A stretch of DNA of 64,000 nt from Calliopsis andreniformis (GCF_051401765.1 NW_027480532.1:558001-622000); one strand, 5' to 3'; counted from the first letter of the stretch, positions 51,791 to 63,763 are shown. Program-made: numbers and translations. Notes: generated by a model from the letters alone, not told the origin.

Positions 51791-52945
51791 TCAATACTCA
51801 AACCTCAACACGCAACCCCGAATCCTCAACCCTCAATCCTCAATCTTCAATCCTCAATACTCAATCTTCAATCCTCCATCCACAATCCTCAGACCTCAAT
51901 CCTCAATCCTCAATCGTCAGGCTTCAATCCTCAATACTCAATCTTCAATCCTCAATCCTCAATCGTCATTCGTCAATCCTCATTCTTCAATCCTCAATAC
52001 CCAATTCTCAATCTTCAATCTTCAACCCTCAATCCTCAACTCTCAATCCTCAACCCTCAATCCTCAGACCTCAAACCTCAACCCTCAACCCTCAGGCCTC
52101 ATCCTCAATCCTCAATCCTCAATCTTCAATCCTCAATGCTCAATCCTCAATTCTCAATCCTCAATCCTCAATCCTCAGACCTCAAACATCAATACTCAAC
52201 CCTCAGTCCTCGTCCTCAATCCACAACCATCAATCCTCAATCCTCAATCTTCAATCATCGATATTCAATCTTCAGTCCTCAATCCTCAATCCTCAATCCT
52301 CAATCCTCAATCCTCAATGTTTAATCCGCAATACCCTATCCTCGATCTTCAATCCTCAATCCACAATCCTCAACCCTCAATCCTCATTCTTCAATCCTCA
52401 ACACCCAATCCTCAATACTCAATCTGCAACCCTCAATACTCAGTCCTCAATCCTCAATCCTCATTCTTCAATCCTCAATACCCAACCCTCAATCTTCAAT
52501 CCTCAATCCACAATCCTCAATCCTCAATCCTCATTCTTCAATCCTCAACACGCAATCCTCAATCTCCAATCCTCAATTCTCAATTCGCAGACCTCAATCC
52601 TCAATCTTCAATCCTCAATACTCAATCTTCAATCCTCAATCCTCAATCCTCAATCCTCAATCCTCATTCTTCAGTCCTCAACACCCAATCCACAATCTTC
52701 AATCGTCAATCCTCAATCCTCAATTCTCAATCCTCAATCCTCAATCCTCAGACCTCAAACATCAATACTCAACCCTCAGTCCTCGACCTCAATCCACAAC
52801 ACTCAATCCTCGATCCTCAATCTTCAATCATCAATATTCAATCTTCAATCCTCAATCCTCAATCCTCAATACTCAATCCTCAATCCTCAATACTCAATCC
52901 TCAATACTCAACCATCAACACTCAGTTCTCAATACTCAATAGAAT

Positions 52946-52963
52946 ATCCTGAATTCCCAGTAT
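52946..52963. repeat. Hairpin landmark, broken right arm (CCCAGTAT)
   Basis: Block T partner of 31,158; lies inside the 831 bases missing from Z unit 1. Confidence 0.88.
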
Positions 52964-53745
52964 TCAATACTCAAACCTCAACACTCAACCCTCAATCCTC
53001 AATCCTCAATCCTCAATCCTCAATCGTCAATTCTCAATACTCAATCTTCAATCCTCCATTCTCAATCCTCAATCCTCAATCCTCAATCCTCAATCCTCAA
53101 TCCTCCATTGTCAATCGTCAGGCTTCAATCCTGAATACCCAATCCTCAGTCTTCAATCTTCAATCCTCAGTCCTCAATTCTCAATCCTCAATCCTCAGTC
53201 CTCAGACCTCAAACCTCAATCCGCAACCCTCAGCCCTCATCCTCATTCCTCAATCCTCAATCGTCAATCCTCAATCCTCAATCCTCAACCCTCAATCCTC
53301 AATGTTCAATCCTCAATACCGAACGCTCAGTCTTCAATCCTCAATCCTCAATCCTCAATCTTCAATCCTCAATACTCAATCTTCAATCCTCCGTCCTCAA
53401 TCCTCAACCCTCAATCCTCAATCCTCAATCGTCAGGCTTCAATCCTCAATACTCAATCTTCAATCCTCAATCCTGAATCCTCATTCCTCAATCCACATTC
53501 TACAATCCTCAATACCCAATCCTCAATCTTCAATCCTCAATCCTCAATCCTCAATTCTCAATCCTCAATCCTCAGTCCTAAGCCCTCAAATCTCAATCCT
53601 CAACCCGCAGCCCTCATCCTCAATCCTCAATCCTCAATCTTCAACCCTCAATCCTCAATCCTGAAGCGTCAACCCTCAATCCTCAATCCTCAGTCCTCAA
53701 ACCTCAATTCTGAATCCTCAATCTTCAGACCTCAGACCTCATCAA

Positions 53746-53878
53746 TCAGATGTCAATCCTGAATCCTTAATAGAATATCATCAATTCACAGTTTCCAATA
53801 CCCAATACTCAATCTGCAATCTTCAAATCTCTATTCACAAACATCAATACTCATCACTCAACCCTCAACACTCAGTCC
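53746..53878 (+). repeat. 133-bp landmark, subtype L
   Basis: Partner of both 31,958 (block T) and 44,191 (composite Z). It is the last subtype L copy; only G and the hybrid follow. Confidence 0.92.
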
Positions 53879-54660
53879 GCAATCCTCAACCTTCAACCCT
53901 CAATCCTCAATACTCAATCCTCAATCCTCAATCGTCAATACTCAATACTCAATCTTCAATCCTCAATCCTCAATCCTCAATCCTCAATCCTCATACCTCA
54001 ATCTTCAATCGTCAATACTCAATCTTCAATCCTCAATCCTCAATCCGCAACCCTCAATGCTCAATCCTCAATCCTCAATCCTCAATCCTCAATCGTCAAT
54101 TCTCAATACTCAATCTTCAATCCTCCATTCTCAATCCTCAATCCTCAATCCTCAATCCTCAATCCTCAATCCTACATCCTCAATCGTCAGGCTTCAATCC
54201 TGAATACCCAATCCTCAGTGTTCAATCTTCAATCCTCAGTCCTCAATTCTCAATCCTCAATCCTCAGTCCTCAGACCTCAAACCTCTATCCGCAACCCTC
54301 AGCCCTCATCCTCATTCCTCAATCCTCAATCGTCAATCCTCAATCCTCAATCCTCAACCCTCAATCCTCAATGTTCAATCCTCTATACCCAATCCTCAAT
54401 CTTCAATCTTCAACCCTCAATCATCAATTCTCAATCCTCAATCCTCAGTCCTCAGACCTCAAACCTCTATCCTCAACCCTCAGCCCTCATCCTCAATCCT
54501 AAATCCTCAATCTTCAATCCTAAATCCTCAATCTTCAATCCTCAATCCTCAATCCTCATGCCTCAATCCTCAATCCTCAATATTCAATCCTCAGTCATCA
54601 AACCTCAATCCTGAATCCTCAATCCTGAATCCTCAATCTTCAGACCTCAGACCTGAACAA

Positions 54661-54793
54661 TCAGATGACAATCATCAATCCTCAATAGAATATCACCAAT
54701 TCACAGTTTTCAATACTCAATACTCAATCTGCAATCTTCAAATTTCTATCCACAAGCATCAATTCTCATCACTCAACCCTCAACGCTCAGTCC
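54661..54793 (+). repeat. 133-bp landmark, subtype G
   Basis: Composite Z partner of 45,106-45,238. Confidence 0.92.
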
Positions 54794-55993
54794 CCAATCC
54801 TCAATCTTCAATCCTCAATCCTCAATCCTCAATCCTCAATCCCATTCATCAATCCTCAACACCCAATCCTCCATGTTCAATCCTCAAACCTCAATCCTCA
54901 ATTCTCAATCCTCAATCCTCTATCCTCAATGCTCAATCCTCAATCCATAATCCTCAACGCTCAATCTTCAATCCTCAATACTCAATCTGCAATCCGCAAT
55001 CCTCAATCCTCAATCCTCAATCCTCATTCTTCAATCCTCAATACCCAATCCTCTATCTTCAATCCTCAATCCTCAATCCTCAATCCTCAATACTCATTCA
55101 TCAATCCTCAACTCCCAATCCTCAATATTAAATCCTCAATCCTCAATCCTCAATACTCATTCATCAATCCTGAACTCCCAATCCTCAATCTTCAATCCTC
55201 AATCCTCAATCGTCAGACTTCAATCCTCACTACTCAATCTTCAATACTCAATCCTCAATCCTCAATCCTCAAACCACATTCTACAATCCTCAATACCCAA
55301 TCCTGAATCTTCAATCCTCAATCCTCAATCCTCAATACTCAATCCTGAATCCCCAGACCTCAGTCCTCAAACCTCAATCCTCAACCATCAGCCCTCATCC
55401 TCAGGCCTCAATCCAAAATTCTCAATCCTCAAACCTCAAACCTCAATCCTCAACCGTCAGTCCACGTCCTCAATCCTCAAACCTCAATCCTCAATCCTCA
55501 ATATTCAATCCTCTATACTCAATATTCAATCCTCAATCCTCAATCCTCAATTCTCAATCCTCAATCTTCAATCCTCAATACTCAATCCTCAATCCTCAAT
55601 CCTCAATCCTGAATCCTCAATCCTCAATCCTCCATTTTCAATCCTCAATACTCAATCTTCAATCCTCAATCCTCAATCGTCAGTCTTCAATCCTCAATAC
55701 TCAATCTTCAATCCTCAATCCTCAATCCTCAATCCTCAAACCTCATTCTACAATCCACAATACCCAATCCTCTATCTTCAATGCTCAATCCTCAATCCTC
55801 AATACTCAATCCTCAATCCTCAGACCTCAGTCCTCAAACCTCAATCCTCAACCCTCAGCCCTCATCCTCAATCCTCAATCCTAAATTCTCAATCCTCATG
55901 CCTCAATCCTCAATCCTCAATCCTCAGTCATCGAACCACAATCCTGAATCCTCAATCCTGAATCCTCAATCTTCAGACCTCAGACCTGAACAA

Positions 55994-56126
55994 TCAGAAG
56001 TCAATCCTCAATCCTCAATAGAATATCATCAATTCACAGTTTTCAATACTCAATACTCAGTCTGCAATCTTCAAATTTCTATCCACAAACATCAATTCTC
56101 ATCTCTCAACCCTCAACGCTCAGTCC
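55994..56126 (+). repeat. 133-bp landmark, subtype G, TCAGAAG form
   Basis: Composite Z partner of 46,439-46,571. Confidence 0.92.
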
Positions 56127-57097
56127 CCAATCCTCAATATTCAATCCTCAATCCTCAACCCTCAATTCTCAATCCTCAATCTTCAATCCTCAATACTCAA
56201 TCCTCAATCCTCAATCATCAATCCTGAATCGTCAATCCTCAATCCTCAATCCTCAATCCTCAATCCTCAATCCTCAATCGTCAGACTTCAATCCTCACTA
56301 CTCAATCTTCAATACTCAATCCTCAATCCTCAATCCTCAAACCACATTCTACAATCCTCAATACCCAATCCTCAATCTTCTATCCTGAATCCTCAATCCT
56401 CAATACTCAATCCTGAATCCCCAGACCTCAGTCCTCAAACCTCAATCCTCAACCATCAGCCCTCAACCTCAGGCCTCAATCCAAAATTCAAAATCCTCAA
56501 ACCTCAAACCTCAATCCACAACCGTCAGTCCACGTCCTCAATCCTCAACCGTCAGTCCACGTCCTCAATCCTCAACCCTCAATCCTCAATCCTCAATATT
56601 CAATCCTCTATACTCAATATTCAATCCTCAATCCTCAATCCTCAATCCTCAATCCCATTCATCAATCCTCAACACCCAATCCTCAATCTTCAATCCTCAA
56701 TCCTCAATCCTCAATTCTCAATCCTCAATCCTCAATCCTCAGACCTCAAACATCAATACTCAACCCTCAGTCCTCGTCCTCAATCCACAACCATCAATCC
56801 TCGATCCTCAATCTTCAATCATCAATGTTCAATCTTCAATCCTCTATCCTCAGTCCTCAATACTCAATCCTCAATCCTCAATCTTCAATCCTCAATACTC
56901 AATCTTCAATCCTCAATCCTCAATCCTCTATCCTCAATGCTCAATCCTCAATCCATAATCCTCAACCCTCAATCTTCAATCCTCAATACTCAATCTGCAA
57001 TCCGCAATCCTCAGTCCTCAATACTCAATCCTCAATCCTCAATCCTTAATCCTCAATACTCAACCATCAATCCTCAATTCTCAATACTCAATAGAAT

Positions 57098-57115
57098 ATC
57101 CTGAATTCTCAGGAT
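57098..57115. repeat. Hairpin landmark, intact
   Basis: Composite Z partner of 47,543. Confidence 0.93.
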
Positions 57116-58245
57116 TCAATACTCAAACCTCGACACTCAACCCTCAATCTTCAATCCTCAATCCTCAATCGTCAGGCTTCAATCCTCAATACTCAATCTT
57201 CAATCCTCAATCCTCAATCCTCATTCCTCAATCCTCATTCTTCAATCCTCAATACCCAATCCTCAATCTTCAATCCTCAATCCTCAATCCTCAATACTCA
57301 ATCCTCAATCCCCAGACCTCAGTCCTCGAACCTCAATCCTCAACCATCAGCCCTCATCCTCAGGCCTCAATCCAAATCTCAATCCTCAAACCTCAAACCT
57401 CAATCCTCAACCGTCAGTCCACGTCCTCAATCCTCAACCCTCAATCCTCAATCCTCAATATTCAATCCTCTATACTCAATATTCAATCCTCAATCCTCAA
57501 TCCTCAATCCTCAATCCCATTCATCAATCCTCAACACCCAATCCTCAATGTTCAATCCTCAATCCTCAATCCTCAATTCTCAATCCTCAATCCTCTATCC
57601 TCAATGCTCAATCCTCAATCCATAATCCTCAACCCTCAATCTTCAATCCTCAATACTCAATCTGCAATCCGCAATCCTCAATCCTCAATCCTCAATCCTC
57701 ATTCTTCAATCCTCAATACCCAATCCTCTATCTTCAATCCTCAATCCTCAATCCTCAATCCTCAATACTCATTCATCAATCCTCAACTCCCAATCCTCAA
57801 TATTAAATCCTCAATCCTCAATCCTCAATACTCATTCATCAATCCTCAACTCCCAATCCTCAATCTTCAATCCTCAATCCTCAATCCTCAGACCTCAATC
57901 CTCAACCTTCAATCCTCAATACTCAATCTTCAATCCTCAAACCTCAATCCTCAATCCTCAATCCCATTCATCAATCCTCAACACCCAATCCTCAATCTTC
58001 AATCCTCAACCCTCAATCCTCCAATCTCAATCCTCAATCCTCAATCCTCAGACCTCAAACATCAATACTCAACCCTCAGTCCTCGTCCTCAATCCACAAC
58101 CATCAATCCTCGATCCTCAATCTTCATTCATCAATGTTCAATCTTCAATCCTCAATCCTCAGTCCTCAATACTCAATCCTCAATCCTCAATCCTTAATCC
58201 TCAACACTCAACCATCAATCCTCAATTCTCAATACTCAATAGAAT

Positions 58246-58263
58246 ATCCTGAATTCTCAGGAT
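58246..58263. repeat. Hairpin landmark, intact
   Basis: In the mosaic segment; right flank changes to CTCTATCCTCAACCC, showing a recombination joint just after it. Confidence 0.93.
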
Positions 58264-58472
58264 TCAATACTCAAACCTCTATCCTCAACCCTCAGCCCTC
58301 ATCCTCAATCCTCAATCCTCAATCTTCAATCCTAAATCCTCAATCTTCAATCCTCAATCCTCAATCCTCATGCCTCAATCCTCAATCCTCAATCCTCAAT
58401 CCTCAGTCATCAAACCTCAATCCTGAATCCTCAATCCTGAATCCTCAATCTTCAGACCTCAGACCTGAACAA

Positions 58473-58605
58473 TCAGATGACAATCATCAATCCTCAATAG
58501 AACATCATCAATTCACAGTTTTCAATACTCAATACTCAATCTGCAATCTTCAAATTTCTATCCACAAGCATCAATTCTCATCACTCAACACTCAACGCTC
58601 AGTCC
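58473..58605 (+). repeat. 133-bp landmark, subtype G, variant
   Basis: TCAGATGACAATCATC start, but AGAACATCATCAATTC and CAACACTCAACGC where other G copies have AGAATATCACC and CAACCCTCAACGC. Confidence 0.92.
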
Positions 58606-59044
58606 CCAATCCTCAATCCTCAATCCTCAATCCTCAAACCACATTCTACAATCCTCAATACCCAATCCTCAATCTTCAATCCTCAATCCTCAATCCTCAA
58701 TACTCAATCCTCAATCCTCAGACCTCAGTCCTCAAACCTCAATCCTCAACCCTCAGCCCTGATCCTCAGGCCTCAATCCTAAATTCTCAATCCTCAAACC
58801 TCAAACCACAATCCTCAACCGTCAGTCCACGTCCTCAATCCTCAACCCTCAATCCTCAATCCTCAATATTCAATCCTCAATACTCAATATTCAATCCTCA
58901 ATCGTCAATCCTCAATCCTCAATCCTCAATCTTGAATCCTCAATCCTCAATCCTCAATCTTCAATCCTCAATCCTCAGTCCTCAAAACTCAAACCTGAAT
59001 CCTCAATCCTGAATCCTCAACCTTCAGAACTCAGTTCTCAACAA

Positions 59045-59177
59045 TCAGTTGTCAATTCTCAATCCTCAATAGAATATAATCAATTCATAGTTTTCAATAC
59101 TCAATACTCAATCTGCAATCTTCAAATCTCTATCCACAAACATCAATTCTCATCATTCAACCCTCAACACTCAGTCC
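59045..59177 (+). repeat. 133-bp landmark, hybrid A/L/Y
   Basis: Begins TCAGTTGTCAATTC (A-like), has ATAGTTTTCAAT (block U-like), ATCTCTATCC (L then Y-like) and a private CATCATTCAACCC. Its length is still 133 bp. Confidence 0.88.
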
Positions 59178-59250
59178 CCAATCCTCAATCTTCAACACTC
59201 AATCCTCAATACTCAACCATCAATCCTCAATTCTCAATACTCAACAGAAT

Positions 59251-59268
59251 ATCCTGAATTCTCAGGAT
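59251..59268. repeat. Hairpin landmark, intact
   Basis: Left unit is TCAACAG instead of TCAATAG, so the usual TAG is lost; arms are still perfect. Confidence 0.93.
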
Positions 59269-59312
59269 TCAATACCCAAACCTCGACACTCAACCCTCAA
59301 TCCTCAACCCTC

Positions 59313-60460
59313 AATCCTCAATCCTCAATTCTCAATCCTCAATCTTCAATCCTCAATACTCAATCCTCAATCCTCAATCATCAATCCTGAATCGTCAATC
59401 CTCAATCCTCAATTTTCAATCCTCAATACTCAATCCTCGATCCTCAATCCTCAATCCTCAATCTTCAATCGTCAATACTCAATCTTCAATCCTCAATCCT
59501 CAATCCGCAACCCTCAATGCTCAATCCTCAATCCTCAATCCTCAAACCTCAATCTTCAATCCTCAATACTCAATCTGCAATCCTCAATCCTCAATCCTCA
59601 ATCCTCAATCCTCAATCGTCGATCCTCAATCCCCAATCCTCAATCTTCAATCCTCAATCCTCAATCCCCAATCCTCAATCCTCAATCCTCAATCTTCAAT
59701 CCTCAATACTCAATCTTCAATCCTCAATTCTCAATACTCAATAGAATATCCTGAATTCTCAGGATTCAATACTCAAACCTCAACACGCAACCCCGAATCC
59801 TCAACCCTCAATCCTCAATCTTCAATCCTCAATACTCAATCTTCAATCCTCCATCCACAATCCTCAGACCTCAATCCTCAATCCTCAATCGTCAGGCTTC
59901 AATCCTCAATACTCAATCTTCAATCCTCAATCCTCAATCGTCATTCGTCAATCCTCATTCTTCAATCCTCAATACCCAATTCTCAATCTTCAATCTTCAA
60001 CCCTCAATCCTCAACTCTCAATCCTCAACCCTCAATCCTCAGACCTCAAACCTCAACCCTCAACCCTCAGGCCTCATCCTCAATCCTCAATCCTCAATCT
60101 TCAATCCTCAATGCTCAATCCTCAATTCTCAATCCTCAATCCTCAATCCTCAGACCTCAAACATCAATACTCAACCCTCAGTCCTCGTCCTCAATCCACA
60201 ACCATCAATCCTCAATCCTCAATCTTCAATCATCGATATTCAATCTTCAGTCCTCAATCCTCAATCCTCAATCCTCAATCCTCAATCCTCAATGTTTAAT
60301 CCGCAATACCCTATCCTCGATCTTCAATCCTCAATCCACAATCCTCAACCCTCAATCCTCATTCTTCAATCCTCAACACCCAATCCTCAATACTCAATCT
60401 GCAACCCTCAATACTCAGTCCTCAATCCTCAATCCTCATTCTTCAATCCTCAATACCCAA
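59313..60460 (+). repeat. Composite repeat Z unit 3, shortened left half
   Basis: This matches 51,338-52,485 at an offset of 7,975 bases. It lacks the landmark that begins this part in units 1 and 2, and it ends early, so unit 3 has lost about 1.4 kb before the right half resumes at about 60,541. Confidence 0.85.
59748..59765. repeat. Hairpin landmark, intact
   Basis: Unit 3 partner of 51,773, but its upstream 133-bp landmark has been replaced by the mosaic segment. Confidence 0.93.
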
Positions 60461-61308
60461 TTCTCAATCTTCAATCTTCAACCCTCAATCCTCAACTCTC
60501 AATCCTCAACCCTCAATCCTCAGACCTCAAACCTCAACCCTCAACCCTCAATCCTCAATACTCAATCCTCAATCCTCAATCGTCAATACTCAATACTCAA
60601 TCTTCAATCCTCAATCCTCAATCCTCAATCCTCAATCCTCATACCTCAATCTTCAATCGTCAATACTCAATCTTCAATCCTCAATCCTCAATCCGCAACC
60701 CTCAATGCTCAATCCTCAATCCTCAATCCTCAATCCTCAATCGTCAATTCTCAATACTCAATCTTCAATCCTCCATTCTCAATCCTCAATCCTCAATCCT
60801 CAATCCTCAATCCTCAATCCTCCATCCTCAATCGTCAGGCTTCAATCCTGAATACCCAATCCTCAGTGTTCAATCTTCAATCCTCAGTCCTCAATTCTCA
60901 ATCCTCAATCCTCAGTCCTCAGACCTCAAACCTCTATCCGCAACCCTCAGCCCTCATCCTCATTCCTCAATCCTCAATCGTCAATCCTCAATCCTCAATC
61001 CTCAACCCTCAATCCTCAATGTTCAATCCTCTATACCCAATCCTCAATCTTCAATCTTCAACCCTCAATCATCAATTCTCAATCCTCAATCCTCAGTCCT
61101 CAGACCTCAAACCTCTATCCTCAACCCTCAGCCCTCATCCTCAATCCTAAATCCTCAATCTTCAATCCTAAATCCTCAATCTTCAATCCTCAATCCTCAA
61201 TCCTCATGCCTCAATCCTCAATCCTCAATATTCAATCCTCAGTCATCAAACCTCAATCCTGAATCCTCAATCCTGAATCCTCAATCTTCAGACCTCAGAC
61301 CTGAACAA

Positions 61309-61441
61309 TCAGATGACAATCATCAATCCTCAATAGAATATCACCAATTCACAGTTTTCAATACTCAATACTCAATCTGCAATCTTCAAATTTCTATCCA
61401 CAAGCATCAATTCTCATCACTCAACCCTCAACGCTCAGTCC
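61309..61441 (+). repeat. 133-bp landmark, subtype G
   Basis: Third copy of the 45,106 form, in Z unit 3. Confidence 0.92.
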
Positions 61442-62641
61442 CCAATCCTCAATCTTCAATCCTCAATCCTCAATCCTCAATCCTCAATCCCATTCATCAA
61501 TCCTCAACACCCAATCCTCCATGTTCAATCCTCAAACCTCAATCCTCAATTCTCAATCCTCAATCCTCTATCCTCAATGCTCAATCCTCAATCCATAATC
61601 CTCAACGCTCAATCTTCAATCCTCAATACTCAATCTGCAATCCGCAATCCTCAATCCTCAATCCTCAATCCTCATTCTTCAATCCTCAATACCCAATGCT
61701 CTATCTTCAATCCTCAATCCTCAATCCTCAATCCTCAATACTCATTCATCAATCCTCAACTCCCAATCCTCAATATTAAATCCTCAATCCTCAATCCTCA
61801 ATACTCATTCATCAATCCTGAACTCCCAATCCTCAATCTTCAATCCTCAATCCTCAATCGTCAGACTTCAATCCTCACTACTCAATCTTCAATACTCAAT
61901 CCTCAATCCTCAATCCTCAAACCACATTCTACAATCCTCAATACCCAATCCTGAATCTTCAATCCTCAATCCTCAATCCTCAATACTCAATCCTGAATCC
62001 CCAGACCTCAGTCCTCAAACCTCAATCCTCAACCATCAGCCCTCATCCTCAGGCCTCAATCCAAAATTCTCAATCCTCAAACCTCAAACCTCAATCCTCA
62101 ACCGTCAGTCCACGTCCTCAATCCTCAAACCTCAATCCTCAATCCTCAATATTCAATCCTCTATACTCAATATTCAATCCTCAATCCTCAATCCTCAATT
62201 CTCAATCCTCAATCTTCAATCCTCAATACTCAATCCTCAATCCTCAATCCTCAATCCTGAATCCTCAATCCTCAATCCTCCATTTTCAATCCTCAATACT
62301 CAATCTTCAATCCTCAATCCTCAATCGTCAGTCTTCAATCCTCAATACTCAATCTTCAATCCTCAATCCTCAATCCTCAATCCTCAAACCTCATTCTACA
62401 ATCCACAATACCCAATCCTCTATCTTCAATGCTCAATCCTCAATCCTCAATACTCAATCCTCAATCCTCAGACCTCAGTCCTCAAACCTCAATCCTCAAC
62501 CCTCAGCCCTCATCCTCAATCCTCAATCCTAAATTCTCAATCCTCATGCCTCAATCCTCAATCCTCAATCCTCAGTCATCGAACCACAATCCTGAATCCT
62601 CAATCCTGAATCCTCAATCTTCAGACCTCAGACCTGAACAA

Positions 62642-62774
62642 TCAGAAGTCAATCCTCAATCCTCAATAGAATATCATCAATTCACAGTTTTCAATACTCA
62701 ATACTCAGTCTGCAATCTTCAAATTTCTATCCACAAACATCAATTCTCATCTCTCAACCCTCAACGCTCAGTCC
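62642..62774 (+). repeat. 133-bp landmark, subtype G, TCAGAAG form
   Basis: Third copy of the 46,439 form, in Z unit 3. Confidence 0.92.
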
Positions 62775-63745
62775 CCAATCCTCAATATTCAATCCTCAAT
62801 CCTCAACCCTCAATTCTCAATCCTCAATCTTCAATCCTCAATACTCAATCCTCAATCCTCAATCATCAATCCTGAATCGTCAATCCTCAATCCTCAATCC
62901 TCAATCCTCAATCCTCAATCCTCAATCGTCAGACTTCAATCCTCACTACTCAATCTTCAATACTCAATCCTCAATCCTCAATCCTCAAACCACATTCTAC
63001 AATCCTCAATACCCAATCCTCAATCTTCTATCCTGAATCCTCAATCCTCAATACTCAATCCTGAATCCCCAGACCTCAGTCCTCAAACCTCAATCCTCAA
63101 CCATCAGCCCTCAACCTCAGGCCTCAATCCAAAATTCAAAATCCTCAAACCTCAAACCTCAATCCACAACCGTCAGTCCACGTCCTCAATCCTCAACCGT
63201 CAGTCCACGTCCTCAATCCTCAACCCTCAATCCTCAATCCTCAATATTCAATCCTCTATACTCAATATTCAATCCTCAATCCTCAATCCTCAATCCTCAA
63301 TCCCATTCATCAATCCTCAACACCCAATCCTCAATCTTCAATCCTCAATCCTCAATCCTCAATTCTCAATCCTCAATCCTCAATCCTCAGACCTCAAACA
63401 TCAATACTCAACCCTCAGTCCTCGTCCTCAATCCACAACCATCAATCCTCGATCCTCAATCTTCAATCATCAATGTTCAATCTTCAATCCTCTATCCTCA
63501 GTCCTCAATACTCAATCCTCAATCCTCAATCTTCAATCCTCAATACTCAATCTTCAATCCTCAATCCTCAATCCTCTATCCTCAATGCTCAATCCTCAAT
63601 CCATAATCCTCAACCCTCAATCTTCAATCCTCAATACTCAATCTGCAATCCGCAATCCTCAGTCCTCAATACTCAATCCTCAATCCTCAATCCTTAATCC
63701 TCAATACTCAACCATCAATCCTCAATTCTCAATACTCAATAGAAT

Positions 63746-63763
63746 ATCCTGAATTCTCAGGAT
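63746..63763. repeat. Hairpin landmark, intact
   Basis: Third copy of the 47,543 form. Confidence 0.93.

Larger units (their letters stand above)
48626..52744 (+). repeat. Composite repeat Z unit 2, left half
   Basis: This is the second copy of 39,902-44,020. Here the sequence continues without a break into block T, which shows the longer arrangement is the older one. Confidence 0.92.
51452..54082 (+). repeat. Block T, copy 2
   Basis: This is the second copy of 29,664-32,294, now embedded in the composite repeat Z. It includes the 831 bases (52,745-53,575) that are missing from the sister Z unit at 44,020. Confidence 0.85.
53576..58187 (+). repeat. Composite repeat Z unit 2, right half
   Basis: This is the second copy of 44,021-48,632, with very few differences by eye (for example CCTACATCC near 54,173 against CCTCCATCC). 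It leaves copy 1 at 58,188, where unit 1 had jumped back into the next left half. Confidence 0.92.
58188..59312 (+). repeat. Mosaic segment with hybrid landmark
   Basis: This 1.1-kb piece is assembled from parts of the Z right half: 58,188-58,280 resembles 47.48-47.57 kb, and 58,281 onward resembles 44.9-45.2 kb. After about 58,980 comes a stretch with no close partner in the window. It holds a subtype G landmark at 58,473, a hybrid landmark at 59,045 and hairpins at 58,246 and 59,251. Confidence 0.75.

Noticed and set aside
60292..61779. 495-codon open frame; also 8,777-10,153 (458 codons), 33,240-34,523 (427) and 16,968-18,245 (425)
   Set aside because: Same reason: satellite translation. 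Each overlaps other long open frames on the same strand with the same composition.
108..62774. The 133-bp module as an inserted transposon or a non-coding RNA gene
   Set aside because: It keeps the heptamer register through all 19 units, has no terminal inverted repeats or target-site duplication, and no strong secondary structure is visible in this G-poor sequence.
3116..63763. The hairpins as transcription terminators
   Set aside because: The stem is only 7 bp, no T-run follows, and there is no gene to terminate.
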